Assembly: GCF_001273755.1 (NCBI RefSeq)
Contig: NZ_LGYA01000001.1
Location: 2,909,137-2,952,103, forward strand
From: Peribacillus butanolivorans
GTDB lineage: Bacteria; Bacillota; Bacilli; Bacillales; DSM-1321
Direction: 5' to 3'
DNA: 42,967 bases
Shown here piece by piece: positions 13,645-23,901 of this stretch. The notes below the pieces were generated by a model. That model ran no database searches and was not told the DNA's origin. It was given only the letters and a program-made list of their open reading frames with translations. The translations under genes and the position numbers were made by a program. Within the stretch, counting starts at the first letter, position 1. Every line of letters starts with the position of its first letter.

Positions 13645-16041
13645 TTATCCTACTGTATAAGTCGGTACACCTGCATTGGAAACAGTAACTTTATATCTTT
13701 TCCCATCAGGTGAGAATGTGTAATGCCCCATCCAGTTTGTTGTCCCTGCTGGGATATAAGCAGGAATCGTTTTTCCTTCAAAATCATTTGAACCTACTCT
13801 TACATTTTCAGCTTGTGCATGAAGTGCTGCACCGTATTTAACTTGATTTCCCACTCCCATTTTTACGACATTTCTATCTAGCTCCCCATTCTTAGCACCA
13901 GTCCCAATATAGAATCCTTGACGCATATTATCTTCCAATGTACCTACGTTTTCCAATCTGTTATTTGTGAAGGAAAATACATCCGTATTAGTTATTGATA
14001 TACCATTGTAAGGTGAATTCTTTATAAATGAGTTTCTAATATTAATTTTAGTACTATGTCCCTGACCCTTGAACGTATCTTCCGAATCTATGATATAGAT
14101 TCCTTCTAACTGTGCGTTTTCTGCTCTTAATCCATCAATCTCTAAATTGGCTATACGCTCCGCATAGACAGCTCTGCGAACATTATTACAACTATATCCA
14201 CGTATAGTTACACCATCACACAAGTACAAGTCAATATTGCCATTAGTAGTGTATCCTGCAATTGTTCGTTTTGATATATTGCCTTCAATGAGGATTCCTT
14301 CTACTTTAGCTAATGTACTCTCCTTTACCCAACCTTTTATGTAGATATCACTTATCTTCGAATCTTCAAAAATATTCCCTCTGATGATGATATTCTTAGA
14401 GCTTTGAGGAAGTCCTGTTTGAATGAACGTATTAGTTGCAACATCATATCTTTCTGAACTAGAGCCTTTTCCATCTGGATTAGAACATGAGATTGAACGA
14501 GAGCAAGCCTTGAAAATATTATCTAGTACATACAAGTCCTTAAACTTGAAGCTTCTGACACCTGCATTAGTCATACCGTCAAATGTACATCCAACAACTC
14601 TTATATTATTTACATACTGATCATGAACAGCTCCATGATTCCCTACACCTACACACCATGCCTGTGTTCCCGGTGTTCCACTTGCACCAAAATAGCAATT
14701 CCTTACCGTAACATTCTTACAAGGCGAACCATCAAATTTCCCTATGCCTGACCATCCTGCTGATGTAATGTTAGAGATTTGAATTGCCTCTGCGTAATCT
14801 CGTGGATACCAAGAATCTCCAACAACTGTTCCGTCTTTGTAACCTAAGAATCGGCAATTATCAATCAACACATTTTCCAAAGCGTTCAAGTCCATAGCGT
14901 GACAACTTACAACGTCCCTAAACTCTGCATCACGTATAACAATGTTGCGCCCTCTAGCAAATCCGAATAGGTTATAACCTGTATTAGCATAAGGTTGATT
15001 TGCTATGTTTCCATCCCAAATTCCACCTTCAATTGTGATATTCCCATGTCCAGAATGAATATCATTTTGGTCAAGTAAATGGTCAACCGATTCTTCACCA
15101 TTTACTAATAGAGATACATACCCACCACGTATCATACGTGCCTTTTGGTGCAACTTTAGTTTTGTATTTCTGTAGATGTATAGTTTTGAAGTTATTCGAT
15201 AATTACCTGCTGGAATTTCAATCTCTATTGCATTATAAAGATTAGAAAACTTCGCCAAATTCAAAGCTCCTTGGATGGCAAGTGTGTCATCAACTATACC
15301 GTTTCCAACTGCTCCAAACTCTTTGACGTTTACTTTACCCTGTGTTTTTTGATCTAAAAATGCTTGACTAGCTTTGCCGTCTAATTGTGCAGTAACCGTA
15401 TTGTAATCATTGTCTACCCTAGCTTTTGCTGTGACATGAGTATTACCTAAAGCATCCACCCTCATTTGAGCTGCCTCAACGGACGAATCACCCTCGATAA
15501 CTAGTTGGTCTATTTGTGCTTGAACCGAATCAATTTTAGTGTCGGCATTTTGTAATGCAACAAAATCAATTAACTCTGCTTGGTCAACAAAAGATTGAGC
15601 TTTATCAACGTTCGTAGAAGCTTGGTGAACTAATGCATTAATTGATTGGAATTCATTTGTACTTTCAACTGCAACGTTATCAAGTAATCCTTTGGTTGAT
15701 GAGTATGTAAATAATCCTGTAACTGATACTACATCAGAAGCAAAATACACCATCAATTCTGCTGTATGATTACCAACAACCGTATAAGCTTGTGTAGTTA
15801 AAACAACTTCACATTGTCCTGCTAATGCATCAGTGATTACACAATCTAGAAATAGCAATCCTCCATCTGGTTTCTTTATAGTCAGTCGTGGAATTACACC
15901 CTCGGCTAAAGTAACTGGTTCTTTATCTTGTAAAACTGTTATGATTATTTTTGGTGTGTTTAAGTCGTTCGTATTTATAGTGAACAGGTCGTTTTCTACT
16001 TTTTTAACCGTATCCACTGTTATTGGAAATAATTTATACAT
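13645..16041 (-). CDS. Baseplate/tail spike: BppU-like N-terminus plus pectate-lyase beta helix
   Basis: A receptor-binding or cell-surface-degrading tail protein of 798 residues. Residues 1-120 match the BppU N-terminal module that docks to the baseplate (LFPITVDTVKKVENDLFTIN, then beta sandwich). A coiled coil follows to about 225. Then comes VNVKEFGAVGNGIVDDTLAI, the entry motif of pectate-lyase-superfamily (Pectate_lyase_3) right-handed beta helices, and repeated NVLIDNCRF- and IIIRGNIFE-type rungs up to about 760. The end is a small strand-rich cap. Start chosen at 16041 because GAAAGGAGAGAAGAA precedes it. Substrate unknown, probably a wall polysaccharide. Confidence 0.85.
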   Translation of the reverse strand: MYKLFPITVDTVKKVENDLFTINTNDLNTPKIIITVLQDKEPVTLAEGVIPRLTIKKPDGGLLFLDCVITDALAGQCEVVLTTQAYTVVGNHTAELMVYFASDVVSVTGLFTYSSTKGLLDNVAVESTNEFQSINALVHQASTNVDKAQSFVDQAELIDFVALQNADTKIDSVQAQIDQLVIEGDSSVEAAQMRVDALGNTHVTAKARVDNDYNTVTAQLDGKASQAFLDQKTQGKVNVKEFGAVGNGIVDDTLAIQGALNLAKFSNLYNAIEIEIPAGNYRITSKLYIYRNTKLKLHQKARMIRGGYVSLLVNGEESVDHLLDQNDIHSGHGNITIEGGIWDGNIANQPYANTGYNLFGFARGRNIVIRDAEFRDVVSCHAMDLNALENVLIDNCRFLGYKDGTVVGDSWYPRDYAEAIQISNITSAGWSGIGKFDGSPCKNVTVRNCYFGASGTPGTQAWCVGVGNHGAVHDQYVNNIRVVGCTFDGMTNAGVRSFKFKDLYVLDNIFKACSRSISCSNPDGKGSSSERYDVATNTFIQTGLPQSSKNIIIRGNIFEDSKISDIYIKGWVKESTLAKVEGILIEGNISKRTIAGYTTNGNIDLYLCDGVTIRGYSCNNVRRAVYAERIANLEIDGLRAENAQLEGIYIIDSEDTFKGQGHSTKINIRNSFIKNSPYNGISITNTDVFSFTNNRLENVGTLEDNMRQGFYIGTGAKNGELDRNVVKMGVGNQVKYGAALHAQAENVRVGSNDFEGKTIPAYIPAGTTNWMGHYTFSPDGKRYKVTVSNAGVPTYTVG

Positions 16042-16065
16042 TTCTTCTCTCCTTTCAAAAACATA

Positions 16066-16094
16066 AAAAATAAGCACCCTATGAAGGAGTGCCT
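16066..16094 (-). terminator. Hairpin between the two beta-helix tail genes
   Basis: On the minus strand GGCACTCC and GGGTGCTT pair around TTCATA and are followed by ATTTTTTATG. It lies between the 329-aa and 798-aa genes of the same operon, so it probably sets a lower level of the downstream spike. Confidence 0.6.
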
Positions 16095-16095
16095 A

Positions 16096-17085
16096 TCAAA
16101 TAATTCCTCCGTTTGTAATTAAACCGCCAGCATAGGTGTATTCGTTTTTTGTGTCCCCTGTAATGGTGTTATTGTTGTATTTATGGATAATCGAACGTGC
16201 AGACGTAATACCGTAAGTATTCCCTCCGCCTGTATTGTTAGCTTCAACGGTTATTTGTGAATTGAAATTAGCAATAATTCCATTTTCACAAAGTTGCACC
16301 TTACAACCTGCTACAACGCCTTTACTTGCTGAATAATAAATTCCAGACATTCCACTTATTTTGTTGGCTAGTAATGACTCACAATTAGTAGTATTTGCAT
16401 AATCACAACGGTCATAATGGAATCCATGTTTTGAACCTGATGTAGCTTCTATCCCACTAATATTAAGATATGCTCCTGTGATATTTACCGCATAGATTGA
16501 TTTAACCCTTACATTAGTTGGAGAATCTGTATTGCCTACAAGAAAAATGTGTGTACCCCTCTTGTTTCTTAAAACTAAATCTTCTGAATATGTGCCATCG
16601 ATTATCTTTATTGTAATTGTTCCACTTTCAGCGTCTCTCGGTATCAAGTCTAATGCTTTTTGAATCGTCTTAAATGGCGCTGATGATATTGTTCCTGAAT
16701 TACTATCACTGCCTGTTAGAACACTCACCCAATAATTCACATCTACTGCTCCATCAACATTAATGACTTTCTTTATTTTAGCTTGATAGGCTAATAGGTC
16801 GCTTACGTTATTTGTATTGTTATCAAGGTTTAACTCCATTGCGTCCATATGTTCATGCAAGGTATCATACTCTGTTCCATTTCTTGAGGTTCTAGCCGCA
16901 ACTACTTCTGGATTTCCACCGCCCGTTGGTTTTAATAACGTAGAAGATAAACGTTTATGCATTACTTCACGTTCCCTCTGTATATCTACAAATTCAGTAG
17001 CAATGCCTTTTAAATTTTCATTTTGTGTATCTCTGTATTCTCTGTTGAAATGTAATTGATCCAATTCTTTAGGATTAAATGTCAT
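16096..17085 (-). CDS. Tail protein with right-handed beta-helix domain, 329 aa
   Basis: The N-terminal helical region (residues 1-100, with coiled-coil RELEV-like heptads) probably docks to the tail tip. Residues about 118-320 form a pectate-lyase-like beta helix: NYWVSVLTGSDSNSGTISSA then PFKTIQKALDLIPRDAESGT is the typical entry of DUF1565/Pectate_lyase_3-type proteins. TITIKIIDGTYSEDL and repeated ISGIEATSG rungs follow. It sits just after Tal and before the BppU-like spike. The start follows an AGTAAGTAGG site and is three bases after the Tal stop. A second fibre or spike component. Confidence 0.78.
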   Translation of the reverse strand: MTFNPKELDQLHFNREYRDTQNENLKGIATEFVDIQREREVMHKRLSSTLLKPTGGGNPEVVAARTSRNGTEYDTLHEHMDAMELNLDNNTNNVSDLLAYQAKIKKVINVDGAVDVNYWVSVLTGSDSNSGTISSAPFKTIQKALDLIPRDAESGTITIKIIDGTYSEDLVLRNKRGTHIFLVGNTDSPTNVRVKSIYAVNITGAYLNISGIEATSGSKHGFHYDRCDYANTTNCESLLANKISGMSGIYYSASKGVVAGCKVQLCENGIIANFNSQITVEANNTGGGNTYGITSARSIIHKYNNNTITGDTKNEYTYAGGLITNGGII

Positions 17086-17088
17086 AGC

Positions 17089-18546
17089 CTACTTACTTCC
17101 TTTCTTAATTTTACTTCTAAATACTAGTTCTTCTGTGCCTTTTCGAAGCACATTTCCAATCGTAATGACTGGAGTTTTCTTACTTGTTGGATAATCAGTT
17201 ATTTCTACAACCCTTGTGTAGATATCAATTCCTAATTCCTCATGAATAAGCCAACCAGCATCCCCTCGTCCGATATCTTGACCAAGCTCTTTTACCGCAG
17301 TGTGATAATCGAATTGTGTGGAAATTGTAGGGGTATCTTGTAATTGGGATTTAATGTGATTCAGTAGAGCTGTCTCACTTGTGAATTGGTCATCGTATAT
17401 TGGGTCAGCATGTCTAATTCCGTATTGAGGTATAGAACTATTAGGACTTAAATAATCAACACTTACCACATACTTTTCAGCGCCTACCCTGCTACGATAA
17501 AGTCCCATAACTTTCCCAATAGGTTGTGCGAAGACAGGTAATGTACTTCCTGTTGTGTTTGGATTCTTTCCATCTCTACTCGCAAGTCTAACGTCTACAT
17601 TATGGGTTTTATCTTCCAGACCCCTAATGATTTCAAAGTTTTTTACCTTATCTGTTGTTCCCTCATATAAAGAAACCGTTTTAGTGTGGTCATTATCAAT
17701 TGTGAATACAACTTTTCCACCCTTGGAAGTGCATATCATATCCATGCTTAAACCTGTGCCTGTAAACTTGAATTGAAAACTATCCCCTAATGAAGTCGTT
17801 TCCTTTCCATATCCAACCGAATATCCTAATGAGTTCCAATCGCTTCTAGTTGATCCAGTAGGTTCTTCCCATTTCCCATCAAAGTCATCAACGACAAGAG
17901 TAGCTTTAACACCTGTTGCAATATCTTTCTCTTCTCTTTCTTTACCAAAACCTTTAACATAAGTCCTCAAAGCATTGGTATCATAGTCTTGATTTGTTCC
18001 TGTAATGTTGTGTTTGTACCTAAATTGAAAATCATTGTCTCGTCCAATTCTGTTTTTAATCGTTATGTGATAACCTGAAATCTCAAATTCTACTTTGTAT
18101 TTTTCTAGAATGATTTTGAATAAGTCATATGAATTACCATCGCCAAATTTTTCAAAAGTTACATTATTAAAATTTCCGTCTAAAGTATAAGTGAATTTTG
18201 TTCCACTGGTTATTAGATTCATCGCTTGAGTGATACTAATAGAACCAGTTAATTCGCTATAGACATAATTTGTTTCCAAATCAACTATTAACACACCTAC
18301 ACAGGTTACCTTTTTATATGGAGTATTAGATTCTAATTCTTTATCCAATTGTGTTACACGAAAATAATCATCTTCACACTCAATTAGACAATGACCTTCT
18401 ATTAAATCAAAAGCAACGCCATTAATTGCTGAACGGTAAATATCAAATTCAAGTGAGTAATCATTATTCAATACCCATCTTCTTGTAGGTAACGCATAAT
18501 CAACAAGTGGTTCTACCATTCCATATAATGAGTGAACTAATAACAC
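17089..18546 (-). CDS. Tail-associated lysin / tail endopeptidase (Tal, gp58-like)
   Basis: 485 residues. The N-terminal half (about 1-210: an HSLYGMVEPLVDYA opening, ALPTRRWVLNNDYSLEFDIY, LIEGHCLIECEDDYFRV) matches the Prophage_tail/Prophage_endopeptidase hub family that forms the tail tip below Dit. A galactose-binding-like insertion follows (FDGKWEEPTGSTRSDWNSLG to about 345), then the second hub part ends with ITDYPTSKKTPVITIGNVLR. I see no obvious catalytic peptidase residues, so it may be structural only. The GTG start follows AAAGGGGTGAAGAT. Neighbours are Dit upstream and beta-helix fibres downstream, the usual order. Confidence 0.82.
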   Translation of the reverse strand: MLLVHSLYGMVEPLVDYALPTRRWVLNNDYSLEFDIYRSAINGVAFDLIEGHCLIECEDDYFRVTQLDKELESNTPYKKVTCVGVLIVDLETNYVYSELTGSISITQAMNLITSGTKFTYTLDGNFNNVTFEKFGDGNSYDLFKIILEKYKVEFEISGYHITIKNRIGRDNDFQFRYKHNITGTNQDYDTNALRTYVKGFGKEREEKDIATGVKATLVVDDFDGKWEEPTGSTRSDWNSLGYSVGYGKETTSLGDSFQFKFTGTGLSMDMICTSKGGKVVFTIDNDHTKTVSLYEGTTDKVKNFEIIRGLEDKTHNVDVRLASRDGKNPNTTGSTLPVFAQPIGKVMGLYRSRVGAEKYVVSVDYLSPNSSIPQYGIRHADPIYDDQFTSETALLNHIKSQLQDTPTISTQFDYHTAVKELGQDIGRGDAGWLIHEELGIDIYTRVVEITDYPTSKKTPVITIGNVLRKGTEELVFRSKIKKGSK

Positions 18547-18561
18547 ATCTTCACCCCTTTC

Positions 18562-19371
18562 TTATAAATAATAAAACCGAAAATCGAAAGCTATTTCAAA
18601 ACTAGAAGAATTACCACTTATGACAAATTCATTCCATCCTTTTTTGAGCTTTATCGAAACTCGGTTTGTGTTCTTATAGACGCTCATAGTATTTCTCTTT
18701 ACGTATACACGATCTAATATAATTTTGTCATGTGAATTTGTATTTCCTGTATATCGGAACTCTTCCCCTGTTGTAATATTGTGAATCCGTAAGTTTTCAG
18801 AAGCACCTGAATAAGTAATAGTCATAGGCTTTTCTCTAGGGTCAACTTCAATATCACCAGCGTTGTAAACTTTAAACTTAGTAGTATTAAACGTATACAG
18901 TAAATCATCTGCAATTAAATTTTGACCCATTCCCCATGCTCCAGAAGCAAAGCTAAATGGTACTTGTGTACTTCCTGTGGACTCACTCATCCCATCAATA
19001 GCAGTAAATGTTAAATTTAATTTTCCAACTCTGTTTCTTTGATACTCTGGATCATTACTTTCAAGAACAACCTTCCAACGTTTGAAAGGCTGTCTTGAAT
19101 CAATTATGTAATAAGGTTCTTCACTATCGAACAATGCGTTTGCTTCATCTCTTTTCAATATGAAATCAGAAACATCACGAGCTATGAAGAGGCATTCAAC
19201 TGAAACAGTACGATTGGTTAAACTGTTTGAAAATAATAAAGAACCCCTCCTACCCTCGATATCTTGGTAGTTAGGATTCCTTTTTGGTGGAGAAGGTTCA
19301 AATAGTGATAACTTTAGAAAATCACTTGTATCAATCATTTCACCTTCCTCTTTTTGAATAAAAAGCTCCAT
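18562..19371 (-). CDS. Distal tail protein (Dit)
   Basis: Forms the hexameric ring joining tail tube and tip. 269 residues with the Sipho_tail fold: N-terminal region IDTSDFLKLSLFEPSPPKRN, GRRGSLLFSNSLTNRTVSVE, KRDEANALFDSEEPYYIIDS and RWKVVLE as in Dit proteins, then a galectin-like C-terminal domain ending WNEFVISGNSSSFEIAFDFR. Position directly after the tape measure supports it. Start could be 19371 (GAGG ten bases upstream) or the in-frame ATG at 19338 (GGAAGG four bases upstream). Confidence 0.87.
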   Translation of the reverse strand: MELFIQKEEGEMIDTSDFLKLSLFEPSPPKRNPNYQDIEGRRGSLLFSNSLTNRTVSVECLFIARDVSDFILKRDEANALFDSEEPYYIIDSRQPFKRWKVVLESNDPEYQRNRVGKLNLTFTAIDGMSESTGSTQVPFSFASGAWGMGQNLIADDLLYTFNTTKFKVYNAGDIEVDPREKPMTITYSGASENLRIHNITTGEEFRYTGNTNSHDKIILDRVYVKRNTMSVYKNTNRVSIKLKKGWNEFVISGNSSSFEIAFDFRFYYL

Positions 19372-19375
19372 CTAA

Positions 19376-22300
19376 TCACATCCTCGTATTTCTTATTGTC
19401 TTACCTATTTGTTTTTCAATTGTTGGGTAAATAGCTTCACCAACAATTCTTTCATTCATTATTAGATTAACTACGTTTTCACTTGATGCAATAGCTTCGG
19501 CAAATTGTTGAAGACTATTATCTATTTTTCTTAGCAATCCTTCTGTTAGCCCTTCACCTTTTCCTGATGCAGCTGAAACTGCTGCTGATGTTTTAGATGT
19601 AGGAACACCCATAGAATTACCAGCGTCTGCCCACATACTAAGATTGTTTTCTTTGTACTTAGGTTCAGAAGTTAGTACCCATTCTTTCCATCCATTTTCA
19701 CCTAACTCTGCTAGTTGGCGGTTATTGATTTCCCCACCTGTTGCATAACCAGCAGGATTAATGTTTCGTCCATCTTTGTATACTTCATAATGTAAATGGG
19801 GGCCTGTGGAAGCACCAGTTGAACCAACTAGACCAAGAGTTTGTCCGGCTCTAACCGTTTGTCCAACGTTAACTGACCTTCTACTCATATGAGCATAGAG
19901 TCTATCTATGTTTCCAGAATTAACTTTCACATAATTTCCCCAACCGCCAGCATTGAAACCTGATACAGTTACTATACCGCCTGCTTTTGATGGAATTGGA
20001 GTTCCCATAGGAGCACCATAGTCGTCACCTTTATGTAACTTTCTTCTTCCAGTAATAGGGTGAATACGATAACCATAGTTTGAAGTTTTTCTGAATCTGC
20101 CACCAAGGTTTGCACTTCCACCAACTACAGGACTATTACTAGATCCACTCTGCAACTGTGCACCAAACGAATCAATTAAGCCCTTAGCCCATTCAGCACC
20201 AGTTTTCAAGAAATCACCCACTGGATTACCAAATAATGATTTACTGCTAATTTTAGGTAGTTCAGGGAGGATAGAGTTATTCACACCGAACTTATCAAAT
20301 GCTTTACCCATTATGAATTTTCCGCCTTTAAGAAGACCTTCTGTAATCCAATCAAAATGATTATCATCAGTTCCTTTTGCATATGCAGGGAATCCATATT
20401 TCAATAACTTTTCAGTATGATGGTTAGGTAGAACACTAGTCCCTTTTCTAAGGTTCACAAGTTCTGCACCTTTATTACCAGATAGATAAGTACCTACTCC
20501 GGGTTCATGGATTAGTTCTCGACCTTCCTCTGATATAATTGCCGCTCCACCACCATGAGTACCATCTGGAGTACCAGTAGCCATCATAGGTATTGGTTTC
20601 TTAGCAACGCTCTTATTAGGTGCTGAAGGTTTTAAGTTAGGAACATCTTTTGTTTTACCTTTACCAAATAAATCTCTAACATAGTCAACTGCCGATTTGA
20701 TACCTCTCTGCATCTTGTCCCAACCAGAAAGAACCTTACCTGTTTCCCAATTGACTTCATCCTTATGTGCTCCAGCTTGTTCTTTAGCTTCCTTAACAAC
20801 GCCCTTGTGCATTTCCTTAGCTTTCTTAACTGATCCATCTCTTTGACGTTTAGCTTCAGCAATTAACATGTCTGCTTCTTCTTTACTAATACTTCCTGTC
20901 TCATCACGTTCACGAATAATAGCCGCTATTGCTCCGTCATACTTTTTATTCGCTTCTTTAATAGACCCATCTTTTGCCTTCTTACTATCGGCTACAGTTT
21001 TTGCCGCTGTTCTTGCTGTGATTTGACTTGAATTAGTTCTTAGTTTTTCCATGATTGCTTGCTGTTCAACTTGACCTTCTGATAAAGTTTTAACTGCCAT
21101 ATCTCTCATTTGAGTATTAATAGCATTAATTTCAGCCTTTTCAACTTGGGAAGTTTCACGTTTTTCTTTTACTGCCTTATCTGTAATTTCTTTAACTCGT
21201 GCTTCAAACTTTTCAATTTTAGCTACTTTTTCCGCATTGGCTTTATCAATTTTCCCAAGCAATTCAGCTTGATATCCGTCTGTAAGAACACTTCCGTTAA
21301 ATAGACTTTCCATGTTTTTCTTGCTGTCGTCAAAATCCTTTTTCAAACTATTTTTAATTGTCTCGCCCATTTTACTGAACGTACCAACTAATCCATCAGC
21401 CATTTTTTGAGTAACAACTTGACCGTCAGCCGCCATTAGGTTTAATTCAGATGTTGCTTTTTCGTTTAGATCCTTGTAACCTAATACTGCTTTCGTAGTT
21501 GAATCAGAAACCTTATCGCCAAAATCAGTTATTGCAGGAATACTTTCTTCCTTTAGATGCTTATAAAGCTTATAACCGCCTTGTGCAAGTAGCATAACTC
21601 CTGTAACTGCTAGTCCAACTGGGCCTCCAAATGCCGCTAAACCGCCTCTAGCAACAGCTAAAACAGTACCTAAGTTCTTAACAGATTTAACTACTGTGAA
21701 TACTTTGCTACCCATGTTAGCTAAACCGCCACCAGTTTTAATAGCGTTCGCACCAAACTTGATCATCTTTCCACCGATATTAATTAGTTCAGGTAGGAAC
21801 ATTGTAGCTATTCCAGCGAGCGTTCCCCATTTACCGCCCATCATAGATAGACCAGTTCCTGCAGCCATTGCTCCGCCTTTAACAGCACCCATACCTTTTC
21901 CAGCTCTACCAACTGCAACGCCAGCTCTGTCAACCTTTGCACCTGCAATTGCCGCTTGTGTTCCCAAAGTTGTAATTGAAGCAGTTGTAAGTTTAGCAGA
22001 TGTACGATATTTACCGAACCATTGAATCCCTGCTCCAATACCTCCTGCTACAGTTCCAAATGCTTTAAATAGTATCGCTAATCCAACTGTTACTGGTGCT
22101 ATTCCTGCGGCAACTAAACCTAGAATAACAATTGTCTTTTTAGCATCGTCATCTAAACCAGAAAACTTATCGCCCATCTTACCTAACCATTCAGCTAACT
22201 TCCGAATACTAGGAGTCATTACATCAGAAATTTGGATACCAATGGATTCCATTGTTCCCATTAAAGCTTCCATTGCTCCACCGAAATTGTCATTCATGAT

Positions 22301-23608
22301 TTTTGCAGCTTTTGCAGATTCGCCAGCACTATTTTCAAGTGAGTCAGTCATCTTATCAATTTCATCGCCACCTTCAGCCATTAGTGAAAGCATACCTGAT
22401 ACTGCTTCTTTACCAACTAAGCTTGCAAGATTTGCGGCTTTTTGAGTTTCAGTTTGTCCTTCCATTGATTCAGAAAGGTTGTCAACGAGATTTGCAAGTC
22501 CTACAAAGTTACCTTCGTTATCTGTTATGGCAATCCCCATTGTATCCATCATTTTGCTATTTTCTTCTGATGGACTTAAAAGGGAAAGTAACGCTGAACG
22601 TAAAGTTGTCCCTGCTTGTTCACCTTTCATACCTGCATTAGTCATGAGACCAATTGATCCAGATAATTCTTCGAAACTAATACCTAATGAAGCCGCAGGT
22701 GAACCAGCGTATTTCAATGCATATTGCATATCTGTTAAATCAGCCGCAGTTACGTTAGCTACCTTGGCTAAAACATCAGCTACTTTTCCTGCTTCGCTTG
22801 CCTCTTTACCGAAGATGTTGAGTGAGGCCGACATTACCTCTGCTGTTTGTGCCATATCTGAACCAGATGCTTCACTTGCAGAGATAACTCCGGGCATTGC
22901 TTTTAAAATTTCCTGTGTCGTATAACCTGCTTTAGCCATTTCAAGTTGACCAGTCGCTACCTCACTTGCTGATTTGGTAGTAGATGCTCCTAAAGCAATT
23001 GCTTGTTTCCGTAGCTCTTTAAACTCTTCTGCTGTTGCTCCTGATACGGCTTGAATCTTACTCATTTCTTTATCAAACTTCATTCCAGTTTTAACAGCCA
23101 TAACGCCAATTCCAGCAATAGGGGCTGATACACCAATAGCTAGACTGTTACCGAATCCACGCATCTTATCTCCGGCATTGCTTACTTTATTACCAAATGT
23201 AGTTATGCCTCTTCCGGCAACTTTCCATTTATTTTCTAAGTCATCAATCTTTTCAGCAGTAGCTTTTACCTTTTTGCCTAATTCATTATAATAAGTCCCT
23301 GCTTTATTAAGCTTTTTACCTGCTTCAATTGCTTGTTTACTTTCTTTTCCATGCGCTTCAACTAATTCTTCGTACCTTTTCTTTAAATCGTTAACATACT
23401 TACCTTGAATCTGATATTGTTTTCCTAAAATATCATGTTTGGATTTCAATTTATCTATTCCAGTACCAACTTTTCCAAATTGAGATTCTTGGTATTTTAA
23501 TTGGGAATTCAATAACTTCATCTTGTCCATGACATTTGCTTGACCTTTTACAAACTTGGTATCATCTAAACCTATACCAACAAATAAACCATTACCGATT
23601 TCTTCCAT
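19376..23608 (-). CDS. Tape measure protein with C-terminal M23 peptidase
   Basis: Sets tail length and probably opens the cell wall on injection. 1410 residues. About 15-150 are coiled coil. About 180-470 match the TP901-type tape-measure core (KEMSKIQAVSGATAEEFKEL, QTAEVMSASLNIFGKEASEA, GLMTNAGMKGEQAGTTLRSA). Several hydrophobic or glycine-rich segments lie at 490-700, and a lysine- and glutamate-rich helix at 780-960. A peptidase M23/LytM domain (about 1175-1287) has HKGDDYG and GPHLHYEVY with the zinc ligands His, Asp and His visible. Start follows AGGTGAATTAG. The largest gene here and fully open. Confidence 0.93.
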   Translation of the reverse strand: MEEIGNGLFVGIGLDDTKFVKGQANVMDKMKLLNSQLKYQESQFGKVGTGIDKLKSKHDILGKQYQIQGKYVNDLKKRYEELVEAHGKESKQAIEAGKKLNKAGTYYNELGKKVKATAEKIDDLENKWKVAGRGITTFGNKVSNAGDKMRGFGNSLAIGVSAPIAGIGVMAVKTGMKFDKEMSKIQAVSGATAEEFKELRKQAIALGASTTKSASEVATGQLEMAKAGYTTQEILKAMPGVISASEASGSDMAQTAEVMSASLNIFGKEASEAGKVADVLAKVANVTAADLTDMQYALKYAGSPAASLGISFEELSGSIGLMTNAGMKGEQAGTTLRSALLSLLSPSEENSKMMDTMGIAITDNEGNFVGLANLVDNLSESMEGQTETQKAANLASLVGKEAVSGMLSLMAEGGDEIDKMTDSLENSAGESAKAAKIMNDNFGGAMEALMGTMESIGIQISDVMTPSIRKLAEWLGKMGDKFSGLDDDAKKTIVILGLVAAGIAPVTVGLAILFKAFGTVAGGIGAGIQWFGKYRTSAKLTTASITTLGTQAAIAGAKVDRAGVAVGRAGKGMGAVKGGAMAAGTGLSMMGGKWGTLAGIATMFLPELINIGGKMIKFGANAIKTGGGLANMGSKVFTVVKSVKNLGTVLAVARGGLAAFGGPVGLAVTGVMLLAQGGYKLYKHLKEESIPAITDFGDKVSDSTTKAVLGYKDLNEKATSELNLMAADGQVVTQKMADGLVGTFSKMGETIKNSLKKDFDDSKKNMESLFNGSVLTDGYQAELLGKIDKANAEKVAKIEKFEARVKEITDKAVKEKRETSQVEKAEINAINTQMRDMAVKTLSEGQVEQQAIMEKLRTNSSQITARTAAKTVADSKKAKDGSIKEANKKYDGAIAAIIRERDETGSISKEEADMLIAEAKRQRDGSVKKAKEMHKGVVKEAKEQAGAHKDEVNWETGKVLSGWDKMQRGIKSAVDYVRDLFGKGKTKDVPNLKPSAPNKSVAKKPIPMMATGTPDGTHGGGAAIISEEGRELIHEPGVGTYLSGNKGAELVNLRKGTSVLPNHHTEKLLKYGFPAYAKGTDDNHFDWITEGLLKGGKFIMGKAFDKFGVNNSILPELPKISSKSLFGNPVGDFLKTGAEWAKGLIDSFGAQLQSGSSNSPVVGGSANLGGRFRKTSNYGYRIHPITGRRKLHKGDDYGAPMGTPIPSKAGGIVTVSGFNAGGWGNYVKVNSGNIDRLYAHMSRRSVNVGQTVRAGQTLGLVGSTGASTGPHLHYEVYKDGRNINPAGYATGGEINNRQLAELGENGWKEWVLTSEPKYKENNLSMWADAGNSMGVPTSKTSAAVSAASGKGEGLTEGLLRKIDNSLQQFAEAIASSENVVNLIMNERIVGEAIYPTIEKQIGKTIRNTRM

Positions 23609-23617
23609 CTAATTCAC

Positions 23618-23901
23618 CTACCTTCCTAAAGAAAGATGTTCATTACTTAATCTTTGTCCTGCAAATCTGCCCTCTGTAATCAGTTTGCCTTTCACCTTTT
23701 CTTCAACTTTTTGCTCTTCTTTTATCTTGTTGGCTCTAAAATTAATCAACTCTAAGTAATACTTAACTTCCATATTATCAACGTCATTTAGAGACATACC
23801 TTGATCAAATACCAAGTAGTTGTAATTCTCCATGACCTCATCGTACTTTCTTTCAATTAGAGGTTTATATGGGGTTACTCCACTGTCTGTGGAGCTTCCG
23901 C
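23618..23901 (-). CDS. Tail assembly chaperone T extension, made by -1 frameshift (gpGT)
   Basis: This frame has no good start of its own. From the slippery heptamer at 23902-23908 it is open through SGSSTDSGVTPYKPLIERKY and the 71 codons starting at the ATG 23833, ending at 23618. A -1 slip during translation of the upstream G gene would therefore give a GT fusion, the standard arrangement before tape-measure genes. T in such fusions recruits the tail tube protein. The T frame ends ten bases before the tape-measure start. Confidence 0.85.

Noticed and set aside
20632..22925. Several antisense and alternate frames of 65-148 codons inside the tape-measure gene
   Set aside because: They are shadows of a long alanine- and lysine-rich coding sequence with regular codon bias; none has a ribosome site or sensible composition.
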